Assembly (NCBI GenBank): GCA_015057035.1
Contig: SVFC01000002.1
Coordinates: forward strand, 1-64,000
Direction: 5' to 3'
Origin: Lachnospiraceae bacterium
Lineage (GTDB): Bacteria; Bacillota; Clostridia; Lachnospirales; Lachnospiraceae
DNA length: 64,000 nt
Within the stretch, counting starts at the first letter, position 1. Each line of letters begins with the position of its first letter. The position numbers were made by a program, and so were the translations under genes. Positions 25,119-35,862 of the stretch are shown here, in pieces. A model generated the notes under the pieces. It was not told the origin of the DNA and made no database searches. It saw only the letters and a program-made list of their open reading frames with translations.

Positions 25119-26183
25119 ATGGAACTAGGGAAAGAATATTTTGGCCCTCTTTGGAAATATGTCACGAATCAGGATATTACGGATATTGATTACAACGGTA
25201 GTGAGTTATGGGTTACAAACGTATATAACGAGCGCTACAAGGTGAATCAGCAATATGTGGAAGAGAATATTACAGCGTCATTTGTGGAGCAGTTTACCCA
25301 ACGAATTGCAAATGTGGTTAGTAAACAGTTTAACAAAAGAAATCCGGAGCTTGAGGCAGAAACCAGCGAATTGCGTGTCACAATATTACATGAATCAGTG
25401 GCAAAATCCGGGCGTACAATTAGTATTCGAAAGACACCACCGGTAATCAGATTGACGGCGAAAAAAGCCCTAGAAGAAGGGTTTTGTACCAAAGAGATCT
25501 TGGCGTTATTAATTAATTGTGTGGAAAGTCATATGAATCTGACTTTTTGCGGAATGCCAGGGATTGGGAAAACAGAGTGCGTAAAGTTTTTCTCACAGTT
25601 TATTCCTGCCCATGAGAGAGTCATTACCATTGAGGATACGTTGGAAATCCGCTACTCAAAAACGAACCCAGGAAAGGATTGTGTGGAGCTCAAGGTCAGT
25701 GAAGATACCTTTGGTTATGCAGATGCCATTAAGTCATGTTTGCGATTAAATCCCAAGTGGATTATGTTGTCTGAGGCGCGGTCCAAAGAAGTGAAATATC
25801 TATTAGAGAGCTGGTCCACTGGGGTGCGAGGAATGACAACGCTACATACGGATGATGTGCGCAATGTGCCTGACAGAATTCTGAATATGCTGGAGAATCG
25901 GTCCGATGCAGACCGTATGGAAAATGACATTTATCAAGCCTTGGATGTAGGAGTACTGGTGCGGAAGAAAACGGACGAGGACGGAGTCACCAGACGTTAT
26001 ATTGACCAGATGTGTTTTTATATTCGTGAAAAAGGGAAAAACACCGTCGAGATGGTTGTTTTTGATGGGAAATGTATTTTACAGAAGCTACCAGATAGTA
26101 TTCAGCACGTATTTCACAGAAGCGGGATAGAGAATGCATTTTATAGCGACCTGTTAGAGGAAGTGTTAGGAGGTGCAGAATGA
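25119..26183 (+). CDS. TadA/CpaF-family secretion ATPase
   Basis: 354-residue type II/IV secretion ATPase that would power pilus assembly. Visible: Walker A GMPGIGKT (145-152), Asp box VITIEDTLEIRYS (168-180), Walker B region KWIMLSEARSKEV (213-225) and His box GMTTLHTDD (238-246). N-terminal part (1-110) has the CpaF-type DIDYNGSELWV and SGRTISIRKTP motifs. The Walker B EAR replaces the more usual GEVR. The start is 12 bases after the pilin-like gene and the end overlaps the next gene by ATGA, so these genes form one operon. Confidence 0.9.
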   Translation: MELGKEYFGPLWKYVTNQDITDIDYNGSELWVTNVYNERYKVNQQYVEENITASFVEQFTQRIANVVSKQFNKRNPELEAETSELRVTILHESVAKSGRTISIRKTPPVIRLTAKKALEEGFCTKEILALLINCVESHMNLTFCGMPGIGKTECVKFFSQFIPAHERVITIEDTLEIRYSKTNPGKDCVELKVSEDTFGYADAIKSCLRLNPKWIMLSEARSKEVKYLLESWSTGVRGMTTLHTDDVRNVPDRILNMLENRSDADRMENDIYQALDVGVLVRKKTDEDGVTRRYIDQMCFYIREKGKNTVEMVVFDGKCILQKLPDSIQHVFHRSGIENAFYSDLLEEVLGGAE

Positions 26184-27565
26184 TTTATTTTGTTACCTTT
26201 GTTCTGATATATGGGTTGCATGTGCTATTGAAGTTAAGTATATGGACCTGTCTTGCAATCGGTGTTTTTGCAATCTGGATGATTCCAAAATATAGAACAA
26301 GATATAGAAAAATGAAGGAATATCAACAACGTTTCTTTGATGTGTCTATGTATTTGGATACCATTTTGTACTCTTTTATGAAAGAGGAGAAGGTGGAACT
26401 GGCGGTGAGGGATGTGCATCAGGCCCTTCCAGAGGGGAAGATGAAAATGGTTGTAGGCATGGCCCATGATTATATGATGATGGCTTATGAAGAGGTGGAA
26501 TTTCTCGGAGAATCCCTGGCTATGATTGATCAGGAGTATCCTTGTAAACGAATGCGTGATGTACATAAGTTTATGACACATGTGGAGTATTACGGAGGGG
26601 AAATCGAGAAGCCGATTCGTCTTCTGTTGGCAGACAAGTCCCGTTGGGAAAAACGCATTAAGGAAGAGATTGCCAGTCGCAATAAACAGTTTGTGGATGT
26701 TTTGTTGTCGGTGGTTGCGTCATTGGTGATTTGTAGTGCTATTTTGTATCTTCCAATTATGGATATGGATATTGGTGCGGAGCCACTACTTCAGGTCTTG
26801 GCATTTGTATTAATTGTCCTTGATGCAGGAATTTTGTATCGGGCGCAAGGGTATGTGACAGTAGATTGGATTGGTTTGCAGTTGCAGGAAAATGAGAATA
26901 TCTATGAAAAGAAGCTGCAGGAATATCAGGACTATGATGAACAGAAACAGAGAAAAATGTCATACATTTTAGCTGTTATAGGAGCAAGCGTTACAGGGAT
27001 TGCTTTTTGCGTGGGTAATCCATGGATGACAATGTTGTGCCTGTTGGTAACGCTCTTATTTGTAAATCAACACAAAGTGGGAAAATATCTTTTGGAGAAA
27101 AATCTGAGGAGAGAACTCATGTATGCATTTCCTAACTGGTTGTTAGATCTTGTGTTATTACTTCAGAGTGAAAATGTTCAGATGGCATTGCAAAAATCCA
27201 AAGAATTTGTGCCAGGTGTGTTAAGAAAAGAGTTGTATCAATTAACAGACCAGTTAGAATTGGAGCCGGAATCCGCAAAGCCTTACCATGAGTTTTTGAA
27301 GGATTTCTATATTCCGGAAGTACATTCTGCCATGGGGATTTTGTATTCGATTGCCATTGGAAACAGTGGAAATGCGGATAAACAGATTAGCGAATTGGTA
27401 GACAAGAATCTGGAACTTTTGGATATGACAGAACGTCAGATGCTGAAGAGACAGGCAGGCGGAATGCAGGTTCTGTTTTTGCTGCCTGTTTTGGTGGCAT
27501 CCTTCAAATTAATCGCAGATATGATGGTGCTAATGTTGCAATTTATGCAGAGTTCTTTCATGTAG
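26180..27565 (+). CDS. TadB/TadC-like inner-membrane platform protein (double-length)
   Basis: 461 residues. Hydrophobic segments near the N-terminus (1-35), a soluble helical block (40-165), paired spans (about 170-190 and 202-222), another pair (about 255-272 and 275-293), a second helical block (300-430) and a final span (about 436-458). The soluble block-membrane pair pattern occurs twice, as expected if TadB and TadC type T2SSF platform halves were fused in one chain. Both families are normally about 300 residues each and encoded separately. Identity rests on position behind the ATPase and topology; similarity to T2SSF motifs is weak. Confidence 0.7.
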   Translation: MIYFVTFVLIYGLHVLLKLSIWTCLAIGVFAIWMIPKYRTRYRKMKEYQQRFFDVSMYLDTILYSFMKEEKVELAVRDVHQALPEGKMKMVVGMAHDYMMMAYEEVEFLGESLAMIDQEYPCKRMRDVHKFMTHVEYYGGEIEKPIRLLLADKSRWEKRIKEEIASRNKQFVDVLLSVVASLVICSAILYLPIMDMDIGAEPLLQVLAFVLIVLDAGILYRAQGYVTVDWIGLQLQENENIYEKKLQEYQDYDEQKQRKMSYILAVIGASVTGIAFCVGNPWMTMLCLLVTLLFVNQHKVGKYLLEKNLRRELMYAFPNWLLDLVLLLQSENVQMALQKSKEFVPGVLRKELYQLTDQLELEPESAKPYHEFLKDFYIPEVHSAMGILYSIAIGNSGNADKQISELVDKNLELLDMTERQMLKRQAGGMQVLFLLPVLVASFKLIADMMVLMLQFMQSSFM

Positions 27566-27575
27566 AGGAGGGAAA

Positions 27576-27953
27576 ATGAGTCAGATTATTAAAGCATTTA
27601 CAGGAATTTTTATGGTGTTGTTTTTGATGGCTACAAGTATGGAAATTCTTGGTGCATTTGTGCAGACTTTGCAGGTGCAGAACCTACATGGTCAGGTGAT
27701 TGATGAATTGGAGAATAGCGATTATTCGATTGCCGTGTTGGAGGAAGCGTTTCAAATCGCCAAGAATCATGGAGTGACCCTAGAGGTTTTATTGTATTTG
27801 GAGGATGGAAGCTTTATGCGATGTGATAGTCAGAGCACAGTGCCAGCAAGTCTGGGACATGTGGAAATGGCAGAAGTAGCAGTGAGTTGTCCGATCCAGA
27901 TTCCCTTTGTGGGCTTGGATAAAAGACATAGACTGGTAGGATACGCTAGATAG
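27576..27953 (+). CDS. Minor pilin-like membrane protein (TadE/DUF4320-like position)
   Basis: 125 residues: MSQIIKAFTGIFMVLFLMATSMEILGAFVQTLQVQNLH, then a helix and a small beta-rich region. One N-terminal hydrophobic helix followed by a short extracytoplasmic domain is the layout of TadE-like or DUF4320 minor pilins. GAGGGAAA ribosome site. Two conserved-looking cysteines (RCDSQ, VSCPIQIP) may form a disulfide. Ten bases after the platform gene, 14 before the next. Family name is not certain. Confidence 0.6.
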   Translation: MSQIIKAFTGIFMVLFLMATSMEILGAFVQTLQVQNLHGQVIDELENSDYSIAVLEEAFQIAKNHGVTLEVLLYLEDGSFMRCDSQSTVPASLGHVEMAEVAVSCPIQIPFVGLDKRHRLVGYAR

Positions 27954-27967
27954 AAAAGGAGGACAAA

Positions 27968-28066
27968 GTGGAACAGATTATAGAGGAATATGGAGTTGCA
28001 ACGGCATTACTTCTAGTGGGTTGTGCAGTAACTGGAGGACTATGGATGCTATTTCAATGGATGTAG
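27968..28066 (+). CDS. 32-residue micro-pilin-like peptide
   Basis: GTG at 27968 with a very strong AAAAGGAGG site. Sequence (M)EQIIEEYGVATALLLVGCAVTGGLWMLFQWM: short charged start, EYG motif, then one membrane helix to the end. The start closely parallels MKEVFQEYGG of the first gene and MKQVIEYFG of the next one. It sits between the minor pilin-like and the third small pilin-like genes with ten-base gaps. Too short for ordinary gene callers, but its ribosome site and family resemblance support it. Confidence 0.7.
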   Translation: MEQIIEEYGVATALLLVGCAVTGGLWMLFQWM

Positions 28067-28075
28067 GAGAACGAT

Positions 28076-28270
28076 ATGAAGCAGGTAATAGAATATTTTG
28101 GAAATACTCTTGTGACGATTCTGGTGGCATGGTGTTTGCTTGGGTTGTTCACAGGACTAACAGGCAGTCTTAGAGAAATGGCAGAAGCATCTCTGGAACT
28201 TACCACTCCTCAATTAGCGGAAAATCAGGCTTTTTTTGATTATCAGACGATATCGGAGGAGAGAGAATGA
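28076..28270 (+). CDS. Third small pilin-like membrane protein
   Basis: 64 residues, MKQVIEYFGNTLVTILVAWCLLGLFTGL, a single N-terminal membrane helix, then a polar tail of about 30 residues rich in Glu, Gln and Ser. The EYFG motif and helix match the other two small proteins of the operon. Its stop overlaps the start of the 523-residue protein by ATGA, so translation is coupled. Probably a structural or adaptor subunit of the same apparatus. Confidence 0.65.
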   Translation: MKQVIEYFGNTLVTILVAWCLLGLFTGLTGSLREMAEASLELTTPQLAENQAFFDYQTISEERE

Positions 28271-29838
28271 AAAATATTATGCTTACCATAATCGGGGTGT
28301 TAATCAGCATATATACGCTTGGACTTTGTTTTGGGATAACTTCTATTGCAATTCGCCAAAACATATTGGAAGAACACGTTTCTAGGGTGCTCATCAGGAC
28401 GTTAAAAGAGGAATATCAGACCGAAGATGTGAAAGCTGCTTATGATAAACTCTATAATGAGTTAAAACTGAACGTGGGGAACAATGGGTATGTTGATGTG
28501 GAGATTCAAAAGATGGATCTGGACAAGGGCGTTATTCATGTGGTGGTAACAGAACATTTTCTACAGATGAATGGCAAGGAGAAATCCATTACATGCGAAA
28601 AAACTGTAATTGTAGATGAATCCGTAAAAGCAACCTATAGCGCAGGAGCCGTCGCAGCCGTGAATGCTACACTACAGAGTGATGTATATAATAACGCTTA
28701 TGATTATTATCAGGAGTATGAAGGTGCCATGATTTTTAAGCCCACAGATGATACAGAAGCGGGTGTGTTCTATGGAACCAGAGCAAAAGAATCGTCCAGT
28801 GGAAAATTGGTGTTTGAGACGATAGGCTGGCGTGTAACAGTAAAGGATAAAGACGGACAGATTATGGACCAGGTATATTATGCCTTAGATGGTCAGTATA
28901 TTAGAATTGCAGACAATCGCAGCATAGACGGGTACAAGTATAAGCTATACAACATTTCGTTAGAAACCCTGAAAGAACGTTTGTCAGCGTCGGCAAATGC
29001 TGCGCTTAAAAAAGCAGATTGTACGATGGTATTTGATGCATGTGTTGTAGTAAAGCGAAATGGAGTGCGCAAAGGTGGAATTACTGACAATGGAATTGAA
29101 TGGGGGACAGTGTATACCACTTATGATGGAATTGTAAATGCGGTAAACTGGTCCGCCAAGACAAAAGAATTGCTAAAGTCTTATTTTAACAAAGAGATTG
29201 CGGATATGTTTTTTGAGGTTAGTCTCAGTTGTGGAACGGGGATAGAAAGTGTATCTGGCAGTGGACGGTATTGTTATGGAACAGAGGTTACCATTGATGC
29301 AGTTCCACAGAGTGGTCATAGTTTCCTAAATTGGGTTGGTTCCTTTGCCACTACAGAAAAGCGACATACTTTCACGGTGTATGAAGATGTGAAGCTCCAG
29401 GCCGTCAGTACACGGGATGCAGTAGCAGTTCATTTTTATCGGAACCGGGATAGTAGAGATGAGTGCATAGAAACACTATACTATTCTTTTGATTCCCAGG
29501 TAAAAAAACTGCCAGCTATGGAATGGACGAAGCCAGGGTTCTATCAAACAGGATGGTCTACCTCGCGAATTATTGCCCAGCCTTATTTTGATGTGGAACA
29601 AATTATTACGGAAGATTGGCTTGGTAAAGTTGCCCCCAGTGTTAACCTATACGCCACATGGGCGCCGAAGCGATCCATAGAAGAGGATATACGTTTTATT
29701 AGTTCAAAGTATTATAAAGATGAATTCGGGGATTGGGTGCCTCAGGAAGAAGGAGGGCTGTCTGATACATCTATCTGGAAATTAGATGAAGAATATCGTG
29801 CAATCCTGGATGAAATCTTTATGAATCAGGAAGAATAA
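28267..29838 (+). CDS. Large surface protein of the Tad-like operon with InlB-like repeat region
   Basis: 523 residues. One N-terminal hydrophobic helix (about 4-30), then a pilin-like helix (HVSRVLIRTLKEEYQTEDVKAAYDKLYNEL), then a large extracellular region. Residues about 320-380 (SGRYCYGTEVTIDAVPQSGHSFLNWVGSFATTEKRHTFTVYEDVKLQAVST) follow the pattern of Listeria-Bacteroides (InlB B-like) repeats, and about 385-470 (VHFYRNRDSRDECIETLYYSFDSQVKKLP...YQTGWSTS...LYATWAPK) looks like a second, with the typical GWST and LYATW endings. No LPxTG anchor. Likely a tip adhesin or large pilin; the role is inferred from domain plan and position as last gene. Confidence 0.65.
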   Translation: MKNIMLTIIGVLISIYTLGLCFGITSIAIRQNILEEHVSRVLIRTLKEEYQTEDVKAAYDKLYNELKLNVGNNGYVDVEIQKMDLDKGVIHVVVTEHFLQMNGKEKSITCEKTVIVDESVKATYSAGAVAAVNATLQSDVYNNAYDYYQEYEGAMIFKPTDDTEAGVFYGTRAKESSSGKLVFETIGWRVTVKDKDGQIMDQVYYALDGQYIRIADNRSIDGYKYKLYNISLETLKERLSASANAALKKADCTMVFDACVVVKRNGVRKGGITDNGIEWGTVYTTYDGIVNAVNWSAKTKELLKSYFNKEIADMFFEVSLSCGTGIESVSGSGRYCYGTEVTIDAVPQSGHSFLNWVGSFATTEKRHTFTVYEDVKLQAVSTRDAVAVHFYRNRDSRDECIETLYYSFDSQVKKLPAMEWTKPGFYQTGWSTSRIIAQPYFDVEQIITEDWLGKVAPSVNLYATWAPKRSIEEDIRFISSKYYKDEFGDWVPQEEGGLSDTSIWKLDEEYRAILDEIFMNQEE

Positions 29839-29883
29839 AAAAGGCGATAACGATTGTCACAGGACATTCGTTATCGCTTTTTG
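29838..29883. terminator. Bidirectional terminator between the Tad-like operon and the CNNM gene
   Basis: Stem AAAAAGGCGATAACGA / TCGTTATCGCTTTTT with one bulged G; T-runs on both strands. It serves the convergent genes. Confidence 0.85.
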
Positions 29884-29884
29884 A

Positions 29885-31165
29885 TTATTCTTCAGTTATT
29901 TCTGGATCTGGAAGTTTGATATAGATACGTTCGATACGGTTTTTATCTACTTCGTCAATCTTTAGGAGAACACCGTCTTTTGTGAAGACGATTTCGTTCT
30001 TCTCTGGTAAGTGGTCTAGGAGTTCTAAGCAGAAACCACCGATGGTATCGTAATCCTCAGAACTGAATTCTACGCCAAGTTCATCGCTTACGTCATCTAA
30101 GTTGGTTGCTCCTAAAACCATGAATTCACGTTCGCTAAGCTGTGTGATTTCATCTACTTCGTCGGTATCGTATTCGTCACGAATCTCGCCAACGATTTCT
30201 TCAAGCAAGTCTTCTAATGTTACGAGACCTGCAGTTACACCATATTCGTCAAGTACGATAGCCAGAGAAATGGAATTCTGACGCATCTCTACTAACAAGT
30301 CGGAAGTGTTCTTGTGTTCATATGTAAAATATGTCTCACGAAGAATATCGCGGATGGAGAAGTCTTCTCTGTTATCCACAAGGAGAAGGTCCTTCATATT
30401 GATAATACCGATTACATTATCGGTGGTGTCTTCGTAAACTGGAAGACGTGTATATTTGTCCTGACGGAACAGTTCAATTAGTTCGTCGTAGGTGGCATCC
30501 ACCTGAACAAAAGCCATGTCAATTCTTGGTACCATAACTTCCTTGGCAAGGGAATCGCCGAAGTCGAATACGTTGTGAATCATTTCGCGTTCTTCATCTT
30601 CGATTTCACCACTTTCCTGACTTTCGTCAACAATGGTACGAATCTCATCTTCCGTCATCGCGGTATCTGCATCTGAAGGATTTATGCGGAAGAGAAAAAG
30701 TACACCAGAAGCAAGTTTGTTAATGACAAAAATGACAGGTGTTAGTACAAACATCAATACATCGATAATTCCTGCAATGGCAAGGGCAAAGGCGTCTGCT
30801 TTAATGGTTGCCATGGTCTTTGGAGTTACTTCACCAAAAATAAGAACGATAAGTGTTAACACACCTGTTGCAATACCTGGACCAGCATCCTGGAACAGAT
30901 GGGTTGCAAGTATAGTTGCAATAGAAGATGCACTAATGTTTACAATGTTGTTACCGATTAAAATTGCAGAAAGCATCTTGCCACTGTCGCTGGTTACTTT
31001 TAAAACCCTAGCTGCACGTTTGTCGCCATTTTCTGCTAAATTCTTCATTCGGATTCTGTTTGCTGTTACCAGTGCTGTCTCAGATGATGAGAAAAACGCT
31101 GATAAAAATACTAAAACAATGATACTAACTAATTGAGCTATTTGCCCGGGCCCAAATTCTGGCAT
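29885..31165 (-). CDS. CNNM/CorC (HlyC) family membrane transporter-like protein
   Basis: 426 residues. Four N-terminal spans of a DUF21/CNNM domain (about 10-155: SIIVLVFLSAFFSSSETALVTANRIRMKNLAENGD), two CBS domains (about 205-330: VMVPRIDMAFVQVDATYDELIELFRQDKYTRLPVYE; VEMRQNSISLAIVLDEYGVTAGLVTLEDLLEEIVGEIRDEYD) and a C-terminal CorC_HlyC domain. Related proteins mediate magnesium or cobalt efflux; older hemolysin naming is misleading. Ribosome site AAAGAGGTAAT precedes the ATG. No neighbour helps define the ion. Confidence 0.9.
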   Translation of the reverse strand: MPEFGPGQIAQLVSIIVLVFLSAFFSSSETALVTANRIRMKNLAENGDKRAARVLKVTSDSGKMLSAILIGNNIVNISASSIATILATHLFQDAGPGIATGVLTLIVLIFGEVTPKTMATIKADAFALAIAGIIDVLMFVLTPVIFVINKLASGVLFLFRINPSDADTAMTEDEIRTIVDESQESGEIEDEEREMIHNVFDFGDSLAKEVMVPRIDMAFVQVDATYDELIELFRQDKYTRLPVYEDTTDNVIGIINMKDLLLVDNREDFSIRDILRETYFTYEHKNTSDLLVEMRQNSISLAIVLDEYGVTAGLVTLEDLLEEIVGEIRDEYDTDEVDEITQLSEREFMVLGATNLDDVSDELGVEFSSEDYDTIGGFCLELLDHLPEKNEIVFTKDGVLLKIDEVDKNRIERIYIKLPDPEITEE

Positions 31166-31315
31166 TCTAATTATTACCTCTTTCTTTAAAAATATAGTGA
31201 TTAGTTATTATATAATTATATGTATCTAGATTATATGTATCTAGGTACAAACATAATTATGTAGATATTAATATATCATCAGTTGGAAATAAAAGCAAAT
31301 AAAATAAATATAAAG

Positions 31316-31362
31316 AAGGAGTAAACATCTGATTTTTTACTGAATCTAGATGGTTACTCCTT
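31316..31362 (-). terminator. Terminator of guaB
   Basis: AAGGAGTAAACATCT (31316-31330) / AGATGGTTACTCCTT (31348-31362), fifteen bases with one mismatch. Reading the minus strand, it is followed by a T-rich tail. Confidence 0.65.
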
Positions 31363-31386
31363 ATCATTTTATTGATTATATTAAAC

Positions 31387-32939
<1,553 letters not shown>

Positions 32940-33120
32940 TACTTATAAGCCTAGAAAAATAAAGAAATTTTATTGATAAGATGCGCTTATTAACAATATA
33001 AGAAAAAAGGCAACTTCACATTAAAGCGTTAGTGTGATAAAATGCATATAGAGCATGCAAAACGGATAGGGATGTGTGGAGTAACAACGTCACATGTATG
33101 GAAAGGACTTAGTTAAAATA

Positions 33121-33963
33121 ATGGAATTTAGACCATGTATAGATATTCATAATGGAAAAGTGAAGCAGATTGTGGGGAGCAGTCTGAAAGATTTGAATAA
33201 TGAGGCAGTGGAGAATTTCGTTGCTGAGCAGGATGCGGCCTTTTATGCTTCTTTATATAAGAAGGACGGAGTGACGGGCGGACATATCATTCTGTTAAAT
33301 GCCACAGACAGCGAATATTATGAAGCGACAAAAGAACAGGCGCTTATGGCGTTGCGAGCCTATCCTGGAGGCCTTCAGGTTGGTGGTGGCATCACTGCGG
33401 AAAATGCATTAGAGTTTATTGAAGCAGGTGCGACACATGTTATCGTAACTTCTTATGTGTTTAAAGATGGGCGAATTGACTATGACAATCTTCGCAAACT
33501 GGTAGCGGCTGTTGGGAAAGAACATATTGTGTTGGATTTGTCTTGCCGCTATCTGAAAGATACTTCTCAAGTGGTTTACGGAGTGCAGGACGACCCATTT
33601 GCGTTACCTTATCCACCAAGAGGAGAAGGTTACTATATCGTAACAAATCGCTGGCAGGTGGAGACAGAGGAGCGTATTACACCAGAACTTCTGGACAAGT
33701 TGTCGAAATATTGTGATGAGTTTTTGATTCATGCGGTAGATGTGGAAGGAAAACAAAGCGGAATCGAGAAATCATTAGTTGGTATTCTGGGAGAATGGGG
33801 GAAAATCCCTATGACGTATGCTGGTGGAGTGTCTTCCTTTGAAGATTTAGAGGAGATTAAGAATCTTGGAAAAAATAAGGTGAATGTTACCATCGGAAGT
33901 GCTTTGGATTTGTTCGGGGGCAAGATGGGGTATCGGGAAGTATTGAACTATATGACAGAATAA
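33121..33963 (+). CDS. hisA: Eukaryotic-type HisA isomerase
   Basis: 280 residues. TIM-barrel enzyme isomerising ProFAR to PRFAR in histidine synthesis. FRPCIDIHNGKVKQIVGSSL at the start, LQVGGGITAENALEFIEAGATHVIVTSYVFKDGRID, the insert LPYPPRGEGYYIVTNRWQVETEERI and TYAGGVSSFEDLEEI match the eukaryote-like (yeast HIS6) form, which is longer than the usual bacterial 240-residue HisA. Start at 33121 is chosen by family alignment (MEFRPCID); an ATG at 33094 would add nine residues. No other his genes are nearby. Monocistronic. Confidence 0.88.
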   Translation: MEFRPCIDIHNGKVKQIVGSSLKDLNNEAVENFVAEQDAAFYASLYKKDGVTGGHIILLNATDSEYYEATKEQALMALRAYPGGLQVGGGITAENALEFIEAGATHVIVTSYVFKDGRIDYDNLRKLVAAVGKEHIVLDLSCRYLKDTSQVVYGVQDDPFALPYPPRGEGYYIVTNRWQVETEERITPELLDKLSKYCDEFLIHAVDVEGKQSGIEKSLVGILGEWGKIPMTYAGGVSSFEDLEEIKNLGKNKVNVTIGSALDLFGGKMGYREVLNYMTE

Positions 33964-33972
33964 GATATATTT

Positions 33973-34015
33973 TTAGGCACGGAGAGAATTTTACTTCTCT
34001 CTGTGCCTAATTTTT
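33973..34015. terminator. Bidirectional terminator between hisA and typA
   Basis: TTAGGCACGGAGAGAA pairs with TTCTCTCTGTGCCTAA (one G-U pair) around TTTTAC; T-run to the right, A-run absent to the left. Confidence 0.8.
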
Positions 34016-34017
34016 GA

Positions 34018-35862
34018 TTATGAATTCTGCTGTTTTTGTTTAAATGCAGTACGTTTTCTAATGGTTGGATCTAAGATTCTTTTACGAATTCTAAGACTCT
34101 CTGGAGTTACTTCCAGAAGTTCATCTACATCGATGAAATCCAATGCCTGTTCCAAACTTAAGATACGTGGTGGTGTAAGAGTTAATGCTTCATCCGCGGA
34201 AGAAGAACGGGTGTTAGTAAGATGTTTTTTCTTGCAAACGTTCAGTTCGATGTCTTCGGCACGAGCGCACTGACCAATAACCATACCAGAGTATACCTTT
34301 TCTCCTGGTCCAATAAACAGGGTTCCACGGTCCTGTGCAGAGAAAAGTCCATAGGTTACTGATTCACCATCTTCGAATGCGATGAGAGAACCTGTTGCAC
34401 GGTAAGCGATGTCTCCACGGTAATAATCATAGCCATCAAAAATAGTATTGATGATACCATTTCCCTTGGTGTCTGTCATGAAGTCTCCACGGTATCCGAT
34501 GAGACCACGGGATGGAATGCGGAATTCCAGTCTTGTGTAACCGCCAGCGATGGAGCCCATATTCTGAAGTTCTCCCTTACGCTGCTGGAGTTTGGAAATA
34601 ACTGCTCCAGTGAATTCATCTGGTACGTCTACATAGGCAAGCTCCATTGGCTCAAGTTTCTTGCCGTGTTCGTCTTCTTTATATAATACTTCCGCTTTGC
34701 TTACTGCAAATTCGTATCCTTCACGACGCATGTTTTCGATGAGAACGGATAAGTGTAATTCACCACGTCCTGAAACCTTGAGGCTGTCTGGAGAATCAGT
34801 TTCTTCTACGCGAAGAGATACGTCTGTGTTTAGCTCACGGAAAAGTCTGTCGCGGATGTGACGGGAGGTTACATATTTTCCTTCCTGACCAGCCAGAGGG
34901 CTGTCATTTACAAGAAAATTCATAGCAATCGTTGGCTCTGAGATTTTCTGGAAAGGAATAGCTTCTGGTGCTTCTGGTGCGCAGATGGTATCACCGATAC
35001 GGATGTCTGCAATACCAGAGATGGCTACAATAGAACCAACAGTTGCCTCTGTTACATCTACTTTATTCAATCCGTCAAATTCGTATAATTTGCTGATGCG
35101 AACGCGAGTCTTTTTATCTGGATCATGATGGTTTACCACAACTGCATCCTGATTGATTTTGATACAGCCATTATCTACTTTTCCAATACCGATACGACCA
35201 ACGTATTCGTTGTAATCGATGGTGCTGATGAGAACCTGGGTATTTGCCTCTGGGTCACCAGATGGACCTGGAATGTAGTTTAAGATGGTCTCAAATAATG
35301 GAGTCATGTCTTTGCGTTCATCGTCAAGGTTCAGCATTGCATATCCGTTTCTTGCAGATGCAAAAACGAATGGGCAGTCTAACTGCTCGTCGGATGCGTC
35401 TAAATCCATGAAAAGCTCTAATACTTCGTCAATCACTTCATCAGGTCTTGCTTCTGGACGGTCAATTTTGTTGACACAAACGATAACTGGTAAGTCCAAT
35501 GCAAGTGCTTTCATCAAAACGAATTTGGTCTGAGGCATAGTGCCTTCGAAAGCGTCTACCACAAGAATAACGCCGTTTACCATTTTCAGAACTCGTTCTA
35601 CTTCGCCACCAAAGTCAGCATGTCCAGGGGTATCGATGATGTTGATTTTTACATCTTTGTACTGTACTGCGGTATTTTTCGACAAAATGGTAATACCACG
35701 TTCGCGTTCGATGTCGTTTGAGTCCATGACACGCTCTGCAACCGCCTGATTTTCGCGGAAAACGCCACTCTGCTTTAACAGTTCGTCAACCAATGTGGTC
35801 TTGCCGTGGTCAACGTGGGCGATGATTGCTATGTTACGAATATCTTCTCTTGTTGTTTTCAT
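34018..35862 (-). CDS. typA: Ribosome-associated GTPase TypA/BipA
   Basis: 614 residues. Translational GTPase needed for ribosome assembly and stress adaptation. G1 [12 protein letters not shown] (about 13-24), switch [10 protein letters not shown]3 DTPGHADF, G4 VNKIDR, then EF-G-like domains ([44 protein letters not shown]) and the BipA C-terminal domain with [23 protein letters not shown] and [22 protein letters not shown]. Length is typical. Confidence 0.98.
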   Translation of the reverse strand: MKTTREDIRNIAIIAHVDHGKTTLVDELLKQSGVFRENQAVAERVMDSNDIERERGITILSKNTAVQYKDVKINIIDTPGHADFGGEVERVLKMVNGVILVVDAFEGTMPQTKFVLMKALALDLPVIVCVNKIDRPEARPDEVIDEVLELFMDLDASDEQLDCPFVFASARNGYAMLNLDDERKDMTPLFETILNYIPGPSGDPEANTQVLISTIDYNEYVGRIGIGKVDNGCIKINQDAVVVNHHDPDKKTRVRISKLYEFDGLNKVDVTEATVGSIVAISGIADIRIGDTICAPEAPEAIPFQKISEPTIAMNFLVNDSPLAGQEGKYVTSRHIRDRLFRELNTDVSLRVEETDSPDSLKVSGRGELHLSVLIENMRREGYEFAVSKAEVLYKEDEHGKKLEPMELAYVDVPDEFTGAVISKLQQRKGELQNMGSIAGGYTRLEFRIPSRGLIGYRGDFMTDTKGNGIINTIFDGYDYYRGDIAYRATGSLIAFEDGESVTYGLFSAQDRGTLFIGPGEKVYSGMVIGQCARAEDIELNVCKKKHLTNTRSSSADEALTLTPPRILSLEQALDFIDVDELLEVTPESLRIRKRILDPTIRKRTAFKQKQQNS

